Positions 33,984 to 41,603 of a stretch of 64,000 nt of DNA are shown here, piece by piece. Position 1 is the first letter of the stretch. Every line of letters starts with the position of its first letter. The notes under the pieces were generated by a model. The model saw only the letters and a program-made list of their open reading frames with translations. It was not told the origin of the DNA and searched no databases. The position numbers and the translations under genes were made by a program. Location of the stretch: contig NZ_JBDJAC010000001.1 in assembly GCF_039652615.1 (NCBI RefSeq), positions 434,001-498,000 on the forward strand, given 5' to 3'. Source of the DNA: Fulvimarina sp039652615 (lineage in GTDB: Bacteria > Pseudomonadota > Alphaproteobacteria > Rhizobiales > Rhizobiaceae).

Positions 33984-34394
33984 TTAGTGGAAGATGCGAG
34001 CGTAGAGGTAACCGACCGCAGCGGCGATCAGAACGCTCTTGATCGGCTCATCGCGAATACGGTCGCTGAGCTGGTCTTCAAGATCGTCGGCAGCCTCTTG
34101 GGCCTGCTTGAGATAGCGCTCGCCCTTCGCCTTGTACTCGTCCCGCATGGCGGTGGCCTGGTTCCGGGCGTTATTGGACCGGTTCGTCGCCATGCTCTTC
34201 AGGGATTCTGCGACACCAGACACGTCTTCGCGCAGTTTCTGGATTTGCGCCTCAAGTTCCTCGCGATCGCCGCGCGTTGCTGCGGAGCTGGAATAGGACG
34301 AGCCCGGCGTCGTCGAGCCGGCCGTTGTGGATGAGGATGCCGTGCCGGATGCAGTGCCTGCGCCGTAGTTGGAGGATGAAGTGTCCGATGCCAT
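33984..34394 (-). CDS. DUF883 (ElaB/YqjD-like) membrane-anchored protein
   Basis: The 136-residue product starts with a Ser/Thr/Gly-rich disordered region (about 40 residues), followed by a charged helical coiled coil (REELEAQIQKLREDVSGVAE and YLKQAQEAADDLEDQLSDRI). It ends in the family's C-terminal membrane anchor PIKSVLIAAAVGYLYARIF. E. coli YqjD and ElaB are stress-induced inner-membrane ribosome-associated proteins. It is the first gene of a pair with the holin-like gene and is preceded by a good EcfG-type promoter, consistent with general stress control. Confidence 0.85.
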   Translation of the reverse strand: MASDTSSSNYGAGTASGTASSSTTAGSTTPGSSYSSSAATRGDREELEAQIQKLREDVSGVAESLKSMATNRSNNARNQATAMRDEYKAKGERYLKQAQEAADDLEDQLSDRIRDEPIKSVLIAAAVGYLYARIFH

Positions 34395-34457
34395 GGGGTG
34401 CCTTTCTGGTCTTTAAAGCGCCGCACACTGGGTGTGCGGACATGTCCTTTGTCTCCA

Positions 34458-34482
34458 AACAGCGCACTTGCGAGAATGTTCC
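34458..34482 (-). promoter_or_regulatory. EcfG-type promoter upstream of the DUF883 gene
   Basis: On the minus strand GGAAC-N16-TGTTT matches the general-stress sigma EcfG consensus (GGAAC, 16-17 spacer, CGTT) with one substitution in the -10. It lies 64 bases upstream of the DUF883 ATG, in the interval between that gene and ecfG itself. The same GGAAC-N16-TGTT form recurs at 37981. Confidence 0.6.
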
Positions 34483-34567
34483 AGCCCAGAGTGCTGGACG
34501 GGTGCCTTATCTGTGGATGATTTGGAGTGATTTGGTTCTGGTGCCGGCTCTAAAGCCTGCTAAGAAG

Positions 34568-34626
34568 AGACCCAGCCCTTGAGGGCGGCGACAGGATGTG
34601 TCGTCGCCCTCATGGGCGTCGGGTCT
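34568..34626 (-). terminator. Long imperfect hairpin after ecfG
   Basis: A 59-base region folds on itself: outer arms AGACCC/GGGTCT, then CCC/GGG, then GAGGGCGGCGACA against TGTCGTCGCCCTC with one mismatch (G-T) and a 5-base loop. It begins 26 bases after the ecfG stop. It most likely ends the nepR-ecfG transcript, although the following bases on the minus strand have only a weak T content. Confidence 0.65.
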
Positions 34627-34651
34627 GAGAATGCCGCGATAGCGCCGCCTG

Positions 34652-35203
34652 TCAGGCAGCGGGCGCAACGCCGATGATCTGCGAAGCGATCGAGTCCGGC
34701 CCATATTCGCCGTCGCCTTCGATTTGCAGGATCTGCCCGATGCGGGTTCGCGCGCGTGACACGCGGCTCTTGATGGTCCCGACAGCACAATGGCAGATAT
34801 CGGCCGCTTCTTCGTACGAGAAGCCCGACGCACCGATCAGAATCAGGGCTTCGCGCTGGTCGTCAGGCAACATGTCCAACGCCTTGCGAAAATCCTGCAG
34901 ATCGAGATGGCCCTGCTGTTCGGGATGACCGGCGAGTTGCATGGCGTGGATGCCGTCGACATCCTGAACCTCTCGGCCCTTCTTGCGCATCTGGGTGTAG
35001 AACTCATTGCGAAGAATGGTGAAAAGCCACGCCTTCAGGTTCGTGCCCGGCTGGAACGTATGCTGCTTGTCCCATGCTTTCACCAGTGTCTCCTGGACAA
35101 GATCGTCAGCACGGTCGAACGATCCTGCGAGCGATGCGGCGAAGGCGCGCAAGTTCGGAATGACCGAAATCAGGTCGCGACGAAAATCGGTCTCCGCGGT
35201 CAT
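34652..35203 (-). CDS. ecfG: General stress response ECF sigma factor EcfG
   Basis: This 183-residue ECF15-group sigma factor directs the alphaproteobacterial general stress regulon. Sigma-2 contains FDRADDLVQETLVKAWDKQH and the -10-binding region TNLKAWLFTILRNEFYTQMR. Sigma-4 contains LPDDQREALILIGASGFSYE and the helix-turn-helix EEAADICHCAVGTIKSRVSR. It is overlapped by nepR by 4 bases, its anti-sigma factor, and faces phyR across the adjacent intergenic region: the conserved three-gene partner-switch locus. The regulatory logic is that phosphorylated PhyR sequesters NepR and releases this sigma factor. Confidence 0.95.
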   Translation of the reverse strand: MTAETDFRRDLISVIPNLRAFAASLAGSFDRADDLVQETLVKAWDKQHTFQPGTNLKAWLFTILRNEFYTQMRKKGREVQDVDGIHAMQLAGHPEQQGHLDLQDFRKALDMLPDDQREALILIGASGFSYEEAADICHCAVGTIKSRVSRARTRIGQILQIEGDGEYGPDSIASQIIGVAPAA

Positions 35204-35457
35204 TCGACCTCCTCTTTGTCCGATTTACGTTTTTGCTCCCCTTCAGCCTGGTCCAGCTGTTCGAGGAGCGAAAGGAAACGATCCGGCACCGGCTCGCTCG
35301 CAACGTCGTTGTAGTAGGCTTTGAGGCGGTCGCCTATCGCACTTGGCAGCGCAAAGCTCATTTCGGATTCCTGCTTGTTTTCCGCGGGCCTCTCGGCGCC
35401 TGGCGCGTCCTTCTCGGCTTTGCGTGTGTCCATGTCTGGTTCCGGCATATCTTTCAT
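35200..35457 (-). CDS. nepR: Anti-sigma factor NepR
   Basis: This small protein of about 85 residues binds and inhibits EcfG. The conserved NepR core is FALPSAIGDRLKAYYNDVAS followed by PVPDRFLSLLEQLD, near the C-terminus; the N-terminal part is charged and disordered. The open frame runs further upstream to 35583, but those residues do not look like NepR. The start MKDMPEPDMD is chosen, with MPEPDMD 9 bases later also possible. Its stop overlaps the ecfG start, so the two proteins are made in a coupled ratio. Confidence 0.88.
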   Translation of the reverse strand: MKDMPEPDMDTRKAEKDAPGAERPAENKQESEMSFALPSAIGDRLKAYYNDVASEPVPDRFLSLLEQLDQAEGEQKRKSDKEEVE

Positions 35458-35726
35458 ATGGTCAATCTCGTCGTTGACTTCGAGGTCGGCTTTAACTGAA
35501 AGCTTATGCTGTCTCGATTTTTTCGCTCGCGACGAGGGCTGCAAGTCGAATGGTCCGAGTTTCAGCCGTATTCTCGTCGGCACATATGGGAGCGTGCGCT
35601 TTGCTCAAGGGGTGAATCCTCCTCCGAGCGTTTTCTTTAATATACCAATAGCCAAGTTCGTTCCGCCACTTCACATTGGGTTTTCAGACACCATAACTAT
35701 GCCGGACCGACTTGATCCTTTTCAGG

Positions 35727-35751
35727 GGAACTTCGGCTGGATCGGCGCATT
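35727..35751 (+). promoter_or_regulatory. Possible EcfG promoter of phyR
   Basis: GGAAC-N16-CATT lies 61 bases before the phyR ATG. It differs from the EcfG consensus by one base in the -10 (CATT for CGTT). Autoregulation of phyR by EcfG is common in relatives. The rest of the 35458-35811 interval holds no gene I can support. Confidence 0.45.
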
Positions 35752-35811
35752 GTCGGCTTACCGCCAGGCAAGGTCGATCGATCAAATCCAATCGACACGA
35801 GGGGAGTATTC

Positions 35812-36606
35812 ATGTCGATGTCATCCCGCATAGCGCCGCACATACCGTATCTTCGGCGTTATTCTCGGGCTCTCACTGGTTCGCAGTCTAGCGGTGATGC
35901 CTATGTTGCAGCCGTTCTGGAAGCGCTCATTGCCGATCCAGAGATTTTCCCGAACGATCAGTCGCCCCGTATTTCGCTCTACAAGCTGTTTTCTTCGCTT
36001 TGGCAGTCTCTCGACATCAACATTCAGGATGATGGGCAGACCGGTGGCTGGGAAGAGAAGGCCTCGCGCAATCTGAAGGCGATTTCGCCGCTGCCGCGTC
36101 AGGCGTTCCTGCTCGTCGCCGTAGAGGGCTTCACCACCGATGAGGCGGCCGACATCCTGTCGAAGGATGAGACCGAGTTCTCGAACCTGATCAGCCAGGC
36201 GAGCGCCGATATCGGTCGCCAGGTCTCGACCGACATCATGATCATCGAGGATGAGCCGCTGATCGCAATGGACATCGAGCAGATGGTCGAGGGTCTGGGG
36301 CATTCGGTCACCGGCGTCGCCCGGACGCACAAGGAAGCGATCGCGCTGTTCGAGCAGCAGCAGCCGGGTATGGTTCTTGCCGATATCCAGCTTGCCGATG
36401 GCAGTTCCGGAATCGATGCCGTGAACGATATCCTGTCTCATGTTTCGGTGCCCGTGATCTTCATCACGGCGTTCCCGGAGCGACTGCTGACGGGCGAGCG
36501 GCCCGAGCCGACCTTTCTGGTGACGAAGCCGTTCAACCCGGACATGGTGAAGGCTCTGATCAGCCAGGCCCTGTTCTTCGAAAGCGACCATAAGGTTGCC
36601 GCGTAA
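35812..36606 (+). CDS. phyR: Anti-anti-sigma response regulator PhyR
   Basis: This is the 264-residue master regulator of the alphaproteobacterial general stress response. The N-terminal sigma-like domain (residues about 1-130, with ISPLPRQAFLLVAVEGFTTD and EAADILSKDETEFSNLISQA) mimics EcfG to bind NepR. The C-terminal receiver domain (IMIIEDEPLIAMDIEQMVEG, phospho-Asp191 in MVLADIQLADG, VIFITAFPERLLTG) controls exposure of the mimic. A strong GAGGGGAG ribosome-binding site precedes the ATG. It is divergent from nepR-ecfG and followed by an HWE kinase that could phosphorylate it. Confidence 0.96.
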   Translation: MSMSSRIAPHIPYLRRYSRALTGSQSSGDAYVAAVLEALIADPEIFPNDQSPRISLYKLFSSLWQSLDINIQDDGQTGGWEEKASRNLKAISPLPRQAFLLVAVEGFTTDEAADILSKDETEFSNLISQASADIGRQVSTDIMIIEDEPLIAMDIEQMVEGLGHSVTGVARTHKEAIALFEQQQPGMVLADIQLADGSSGIDAVNDILSHVSVPVIFITAFPERLLTGERPEPTFLVTKPFNPDMVKALISQALFFESDHKVAA

Positions 36607-36705
36607 ACCGGTCGGCGTTTATCGCCGATCGTCGATTAAGTTGGGGCCGTTGGCGGGCGAACACCGGCTTTCCGACCTAAGGTGCAAAGGTTCAAGCGTG
36701 GTCTA

Positions 36706-37683
36706 ATGCTGGCAGCAAAGGTCATGAAAGCTGTTGAAAACACGGATATGTCCGTGTTCCGGCAGGACCACGATCTTCGCTATTCCTGGGTTTGCAATCC
36801 TGGAAGATCCTGGCTCTCCGATGTCCGAGAGGGCATGTCGGATTCCGATATCCTCAACGAATCGTCGTTGCAGTACGCGCTCGATGTGAGGAGAAAGGTT
36901 CTGACCACGGGTTCGCCGGTTCGCTTCGAATTCCTTCACGAGACGACCCGGTCCTCCCGGTGGTACGATATCCAGCTCGATGTCGATCGGGATGAGAACG
37001 GCTCGATTTCCGGGCTTCTCGGCACCTCGGTGGAGATAACCGAACGCAAGCGACGCGAAGATACGCTCAAGACGCTTCTTCGCGAGCTTTCCCATCGCTC
37101 GAAGAACCTGCTCGCGATTATCCAGAGCCTTGCGAGCCAGACGGCGCGCCATTCTCTGACGGTTCCGGAATTCCTCGTTCGATTCCGCGGACGGATTCAA
37201 TCGCTGTCCTATTCTCAGGACATCGTGACCGATACGAACTGGCGTGGTGCCCAGCTGGACGAACTGATCACCCTCCAGGTCGAGCGATATGCCCCCGACG
37301 GCAATCAGCAGATAAAATCGGCCGTTGCGTCGGTCTATTTGTCGCCGACCGCCTCCCTTCATGTCGGTCTTGCCCTGCACGAATTGGCGGTCAACGCGGC
37401 TTCCTATGGTTCGCTTTCGGTTCCCGGCGGAGAAGTCCAGATTTCGACCGAATTAGAAGAGGTCGAGGATCATCAGGATCTCGTGCTCACGTGGAAAGAG
37501 TATAACGGTCCGCGTGTGCGCCAGAACCGCGATCCTCGCTTTGGTACGGCAACGCTTGAGCGTATCGTTCCAAACGCTGTTGGCGGCTCCGCCAAGCTGA
37601 CCCATGAGCCCGACGGTGTTCTTTATCGGTTGCTCATTCCCGATGCGCAGTTCGAACTTACGAACGAGCCAAGCGGGCTCTAG
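36706..37683 (+). CDS. HWE-family sensor histidine kinase
   Basis: This soluble kinase of about 325 residues has an N-terminal PAS domain (about 10-110, with MSVFRQDHDLRYSWVCNPG and GLLGTSVEITERKRR). The HWE dimerisation helix carries the histidine in LLRELSHRSKNLLAIIQSLA (about His130). The ATPase domain has ALHELAVNAASYGSLS and the family Trp-x-Glu signature in LTWKEYNGP. No transmembrane segment is seen, so it probably senses a cytoplasmic signal. Its place 100 bases after phyR makes it a candidate PhyR kinase. The exact start is uncertain: a GTG at 36682 and an ATG at 36724 are in frame. Confidence 0.88.
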   Translation: MLAAKVMKAVENTDMSVFRQDHDLRYSWVCNPGRSWLSDVREGMSDSDILNESSLQYALDVRRKVLTTGSPVRFEFLHETTRSSRWYDIQLDVDRDENGSISGLLGTSVEITERKRREDTLKTLLRELSHRSKNLLAIIQSLASQTARHSLTVPEFLVRFRGRIQSLSYSQDIVTDTNWRGAQLDELITLQVERYAPDGNQQIKSAVASVYLSPTASLHVGLALHELAVNAASYGSLSVPGGEVQISTELEEVEDHQDLVLTWKEYNGPRVRQNRDPRFGTATLERIVPNAVGGSAKLTHEPDGVLYRLLIPDAQFELTNEPSGL

Positions 37684-37980
37684 GCCCTCGAATTTTCTCA
37701 TTCGGACCGTGAGTTTCTTCCGTAACGCTATTGTGAAAAAGCTGCTTTGCGACTGAAGGTGCGAGTGGGCAACTCTCAGGTTGCTGCTTTGGCTTCACAG
37801 ATTTCCGCGACTTCTCCAGCCGTTTGATCTCCGACCTTGGAAGGTTTGGGGCAAGCGCCTGATTCGAAAGGGTCTTTTCCTTCGGCCTGCCTGCGCATCC
37901 GTCAGCTCACCGGATGCCTCGCTCGAAGACGGTTTCGCTTTCTTCCTCAACGGAAATTTTACTTTCCCTTTCTGCGACGC

Positions 37981-38005
37981 GGAACGAAAGTGGGTTGACT
38001 CTGTT
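37981..38005 (+). promoter_or_regulatory. EcfG-type promoter of a lipoprotein gene
   Basis: GGAAC-N16-TGTTTT is followed 25 bases later by an ATG with a GGAGAGG ribosome-binding site. It is the same form as the element at 34458-34482. The remainder of the roughly 300-base interval from 37684 contains no gene I can support. Confidence 0.65.
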
Positions 38006-38029
38006 TTACCTCCAACATGGAGAGGTTCA

Positions 38030-38320
38030 ATGGAACACATTGCTGCTTTGATGCTTCTGGTTGGCTGTTCATCGGACGTCACGACTTGCCGGGAGGTGCC
38101 AGTCGCGGCACCCGCATATGAAACGATCGACGAATGCCGCAACGATCTTGGCCTGCAGGTTCGTCTTGCAGAGACCCGGATGCCGAAGCTTTACGGTGCC
38201 TGCAAAGCCGTCGATCCGGCTTCGTTCGAGCAATCGGCGTCACTCGAATGGTCTGTGACACGGGACGGGCGTCTCGACATCGACCTCGTGAACAATCAGC
38301 AGCTCGTCGCTTCGAGATAA
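38030..38320 (+). CDS. Small putative lipoprotein, likely under EcfG control
   Basis: The 96-residue product begins MEHIAALMLLVGCSSDVTTC, a short hydrophobic segment ending in a lipobox-like LLVGC. Further cysteines (TTCREVP, IDECRND, YGACKAV) give a conserved pattern I associate with small uncharacterised rhizobial proteins. The start is fixed by GGAGAGG six bases upstream and by the EcfG-like promoter; a longer open frame upstream lacks protein-like features. Function is unknown. It is followed by an intrinsic terminator. Confidence 0.75.
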   Translation: MEHIAALMLLVGCSSDVTTCREVPVAAPAYETIDECRNDLGLQVRLAETRMPKLYGACKAVDPASFEQSASLEWSVTRDGRLDIDLVNNQQLVASR

Positions 38321-38362
38321 GTCACGGTTCATCTGCCGTTCATTTGAATAATGGTTTCAATA

Positions 38363-38389
38363 CGCCTCGCGAACAGCGGGGCGTTTTTT
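38363..38389 (+). terminator. Intrinsic terminator
   Basis: Arms CGCCTCGC and GCGGGGCG (one mismatch), loop GAACA, then six T residues, about 45 bases after the small lipoprotein gene. It closes that monocistronic unit. Confidence 0.82.
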
Positions 38390-38551
38390 GTGGACAAAAC
38401 CATGTCCGGTGTCGTCGACCTCGACGGAAAGCCTGCCGCGCTGATCGGAATCAGTTTATGATGCGCCTGACGCTCGGTTGACGCGCTATTGAACAACGTC
38501 AGGGACGCGGTATTTTCTGCGTCACGGGACACACAGGAGAGGACCCAGTTC

Positions 38552-38833
38552 ATGAAGAAGATCATCGCGATCGCAGCCTTGACGCTGACCGTCGCCGCTA
38601 CGGGCTGCACGACCGAAGATCGCTACACCGGCGGTGGCGCGCTGGCTGGCGGCGCGGTTGGCGCACTGGCAGGTCAGGCCATCGGTGGCAACACTGAATC
38701 GACCCTCATCGGTGCAGCCGTCGGCGCTGCCGGTGGTGCGGTCGCGGGCAACGTCATCGGCCGCTCGCAGCAGCGCCCGGGCTACTGCCGCTATTCCGAC
38801 GGCAACGTCTATCGGTGCCCGCAGGGCTACTGA
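38552..38833 (+). CDS. Glycine-zipper outer-membrane lipoprotein
   Basis: The 93-residue product has a lipoprotein signal (IIAIAALTLTVAATGC, lipid on the Cys) and then a glycine-zipper 2TM-like region (GALAGGAVGALAGQAIGG and GAAVGAAGGAVAGNVIGRSQ). It ends with a short Cys-containing tail, YCRYSDGNVYRCPQG. This layout is that of SlyB/YMGG-like envelope proteins in proteobacteria. A strong AGGAGAGGA ribosome-binding site precedes the ATG. It is a single gene with its own terminator. Confidence 0.85.
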   Translation: MKKIIAIAALTLTVAATGCTTEDRYTGGGALAGGAVGALAGQAIGGNTESTLIGAAVGAAGGAVAGNVIGRSQQRPGYCRYSDGNVYRCPQGY

Positions 38834-38857
38834 TCGGGAACGAATTTCCCGTCTTCG

Positions 38858-38887
38858 AAAGCCGCCGGCGCCCTGTCGGCGGCTTTT
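38858..38887 (+). terminator. Intrinsic terminator
   Basis: AAAGCCGCC and GGCGGCTTT form a 9-bp stem followed by a T about 25 bases after the glycine-zipper gene. The roughly 270 bases from here to 39156 hold nothing else I can identify. Confidence 0.8.
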
Positions 38888-39156
38888 CCATGTCCGGAAC
38901 ACGGTTTCGCGACAGGATTATCGCGACGTATCGACACTCTCGCGGCAGGAACGGGTCGAGGAAATCCGTGATTGCCAAACCGTCGGAAAATGATGTGGTA
39001 CGTCTGGATCGACGTTTCACGCTCGGTACTTGTTTTCGCGCACACTGTGAGCCGAAGAGTCGTGCCTTTTCGGCATCATGCTCAAAACGGGTGTCAGATG
39101 AGCGGATTCCATTCTTTCTGGTCCGAGGGGACCATTATAACGGGGCAATCAGACCA

Positions 39157-39450
39157 GTGAGACGCTATTCAAGATCGTTCGCACGCGTGGCAGCAGGCTT
39201 CGTCCTCGTCTCGGCGCTTGGTCTCGGTGCTTGTACCGGACGAGACGGAGCGCCTGTCGTTGACGCTTTTTTCGGCCTCGAGGACGGTAGCGTGAAGCCC
39301 TATCGACAGGGTACGATACCCGTGCCGACCGTGGAGCCGGGTGACGACCTGATCGGCACCGCCGCGAATGCGCCGGGACAGTGTATTTGGCGCCGGGCCG
39401 GATCGCCGCGCCGTTTTGAAGCCGATTGCCCTGATGGATACGGCCTCTGA
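39157..39450 (+). CDS. Putative small lipoprotein (GTG start)
   Basis: From a GTG the product is 97 residues: a basic N-terminus, a hydrophobic stretch with a lipobox (VAAGFVLVSALGLGACTG), then a compact domain with two cysteines (GQCIWRRAGSPRRFEADCPD). No in-frame ATG lies close by, and the ribosome-binding site is weak. The lipoprotein signal is the main reason to call it. No family is recognised. It is convergent with the HugZ-like gene. Confidence 0.5.
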   Translation: MRRYSRSFARVAAGFVLVSALGLGACTGRDGAPVVDAFFGLEDGSVKPYRQGTIPVPTVEPGDDLIGTAANAPGQCIWRRAGSPRRFEADCPDGYGL

Positions 39451-39484
39451 CAGGCGAAGGTCTCAAAGCTGAATTCATCTGAAG

Positions 39485-40234
39485 TCATTGCCTGACGAGC
39501 TCGACGAAGGCTTTTCGATAGCCGCCTTCTTTGGCTGGGTCCGACAGGAACTCGATCCGTTTCAGCCTGTCTGAGCGCGCGATCTCGAAGCCGCGTCGGT
39601 CTGCCGTCGTGATGCGCCATCCTGTCTTTGTCTCACTTGCCCTATGCGCGATATCATCGATGGCATCGGCGTGATCCTCGTTCATGTGATCGACGGCGCG
39701 AATGGCCGATGTTTCAAGATCTGGAACGGTCTCATCCGTCAGGTCGCCGACGCCCAGCTCGTAAGCTCTCGCAAAGCCGCCATTGAGGCTGCCCTCAATC
39801 GGATCGAGCACTGCAAAATGGAAATCGGGAAAGTCGATGTAGAGTTCGGCCTTCGGATGGCGGGCAAGAAAGCGGGCGCGAAGCCGGCCGCGCTCTTCAG
39901 CGACCGGCTCCACGAGCCTTGCTTTCGCGAAAATCGACAGGCGCGGATGGGCGAGCGGATCGCCTTTTGCCGGTTCACCGAGAAGCAGCGAACAGCGATT
40001 ATCCACCGCGAGCGCCTTGGCATGCAGCGAAAGCCTTGAGATGAGAATGACCGGGTGTCCGGTGAAATCGGTCGCCGTCAAGACGCGGCTCACCGCTGGA
40101 AAGCCGTCACCGGGTCGCAACACGCTCAACGAACCGAAGCGGGCCGATCGCGTCAATTGGCGCGCCAGTTTGCGAACCTCGTCGTCGACGGGCTGGTGGG
40201 TCAAGGGCCCTTGCGTGCTGGCGTTATCTGGCAT
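39485..40234 (-). CDS. HugZ-like pyridoxamine-5'-phosphate-oxidase-fold protein with DUF2470 domain
   Basis: This is a 249-residue protein of the heme-utilisation HugZ/CREG-type family. The N-terminal split-barrel flavin-reductase-like domain (SRFGSLSVLRP-like region, GHPVILISRLSLHAKALAVD, LLLGEPAKGDPLAHPRLSIF) is followed by a C-terminal DUF2470 domain with the histidine motif AVDHMNEDHADAIDDIA. Members bind heme or flavin, and HugZ in Helicobacter degrades heme. The ATG used gives a normal family length; the open frame continues far upstream only as an antisense shadow of mrp. It is divergent from mrp. Confidence 0.85.
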   Translation of the reverse strand: MPDNASTQGPLTHQPVDDEVRKLARQLTRSARFGSLSVLRPGDGFPAVSRVLTATDFTGHPVILISRLSLHAKALAVDNRCSLLLGEPAKGDPLAHPRLSIFAKARLVEPVAEERGRLRARFLARHPKAELYIDFPDFHFAVLDPIEGSLNGGFARAYELGVGDLTDETVPDLETSAIRAVDHMNEDHADAIDDIAHRASETKTGWRITTADRRGFEIARSDRLKRIEFLSDPAKEGGYRKAFVELVRQ

Positions 40235-40354
40235 GGCGGTACCGAAGTGTTGATGAGTGGCTAGCTCGCCCGGGCTAAGAGCGAGGTCCCGTTTGCGTTC
40301 CCGAGATGAGGGCATATCTGCGTTCGTACGTGAAGATGAAAGCGAGGATACTCC

Positions 40355-41503
40355 GTGGCAGACGAATTGAAGACGACGATAAAGGCGATTCTTGGTGACA
40401 TGAAAGCGCCCGACGGTGGGGCGGATGTCGTCTCGCGTGGCATGGTGTCCGATATTTTCATCGCGGACGGCAAGGCGTTCTTTTCCCTGACGGTTCCGGC
40501 AAAAGATGCGGACGCGTTCGAGCCATTTCGCAAGGCCGCCGAGAGCCATATCGAGAAGCTCGACGGTATCACGAAGGCCATGGTCGCGTTGACGGCGGAG
40601 AAACAGGCGGGCGAAGCCGCAGCCAAGCCTGCGCCAGTTCCATCCCAACAACCGAGCGCACCTGCCAGCCGCAGCGCGGAGCCGCGCGCGACGAAGCCCG
40701 GTATCCCGAATGTCGACAAGATCGTTGCCGTCGCGTCCGGCAAGGGCGGTGTCGGCAAGTCGACGACGGCCGTCAACATGGCGCTCGGCTTTCGCGATCT
40801 CGGTCTCAAGGTCGGCATTCTCGATGCGGACATCTATGGTCCATCGATTCCGAGACTTCTCGATCTGAAGGACAAGAAGCCGCAATCGGCCGGCGGACGT
40901 TTGCTCAAGCCGCTCGAAGCCTATGGCTTGAAGGTGATGTCGATCGGCCTTCTCGTCGCGGAAGAGACCGCAATGGTCTGGCGTGGGCCCATGGTGGTCT
41001 CGGCCCTCAATCAGATGTTGCGGGAAGTCGAATGGGGCCATCTCGATATTCTCGTGGTCGACATGCCACCGGGAACCGGAGATGCGCAGCTGACCATGGC
41101 CCAGCAGGTGCCGCTCGCCGGTGCCGTCATCGTCTCCACGCCGCAGGATCTGTCGCTCATCGATGCCCGGCGCGGGATCACGATGTTCCGCAAGGTCGAC
41201 ATCCCAATTCTCGGGATAGTGGAGAATATGAGCTACTTCATTGCGCCCGATACCGGTGCCCGATACGACATTTTCGGTCATGGTGGCGCCGAAGCGGAAG
41301 CAATCAGGCAGTCCGTTCCGTTCCTGGGCGCGATGCCCCTCGACATGCATGTTCGGGTTCGCTCCGACGAGGGCGTTCCGATCGTTCAGGCAGAACCGGA
41401 CGGCCCCCATGCGGAACTCTACCGCGATATGGCTTCACGCGCGCTTGCCGGTCTGGAAGGCGTGTCAGCTACTTCAACGGGTCCCAGTATCGTTTTTGAA
41501 TAA
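40355..41503 (+). CDS. mrp: Mrp/ApbC-type iron-sulfur cluster carrier ATPase
   Basis: This 382-residue P-loop protein assembles or carries Fe-S clusters. The N-terminal domain (residues about 1-85) is DUF59/MIP18-like. A Pro/Ala linker follows, then the ParA/MinD-like ATPase with deviant Walker A VASGKGGVGKSTTAVNMALG, DADIYGPSIPRLL and the switch VVDMPPGTGDAQLTMAQ. The cluster-ligand CxxC seen in many Mrp proteins is not evident in this C-terminal part, which instead reads IVENMSYFIAPDTGARYDIF; this is common in alphaproteobacterial members. The start is a GTG with an AGGA-type site. Confidence 0.92.
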   Translation: MADELKTTIKAILGDMKAPDGGADVVSRGMVSDIFIADGKAFFSLTVPAKDADAFEPFRKAAESHIEKLDGITKAMVALTAEKQAGEAAAKPAPVPSQQPSAPASRSAEPRATKPGIPNVDKIVAVASGKGGVGKSTTAVNMALGFRDLGLKVGILDADIYGPSIPRLLDLKDKKPQSAGGRLLKPLEAYGLKVMSIGLLVAEETAMVWRGPMVVSALNQMLREVEWGHLDILVVDMPPGTGDAQLTMAQQVPLAGAVIVSTPQDLSLIDARRGITMFRKVDIPILGIVENMSYFIAPDTGARYDIFGHGGAEAEAIRQSVPFLGAMPLDMHVRVRSDEGVPIVQAEPDGPHAELYRDMASRALAGLEGVSATSTGPSIVFE

Positions 41504-41603
41504 ATGGTCAAAAATTCGGCTTGCATTAATCGGTTGAAAGCTGTCGGATAAAGCCTCGGCGGGCGACAAGACCCGCTCAACCCTGACAGGAGGCAATTCC
41601 CAC

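Noticed and set aside
35639..35664. EcfG promoter for nepR-ecfG on the minus strand
   Set aside because: GGAAC is present, but the -10 reads TATT with two mismatches and it lies about 180 bases from the start codon.
39485..41410. A 641-codon open frame on the minus strand reaching across mrp
   Set aside because: Only the first 750 bases (to 40234) encode the HugZ-like protein. The rest is antisense to mrp, which has clear Walker motifs, and its residues are Arg/His-rich as expected for a GC-rich shadow.
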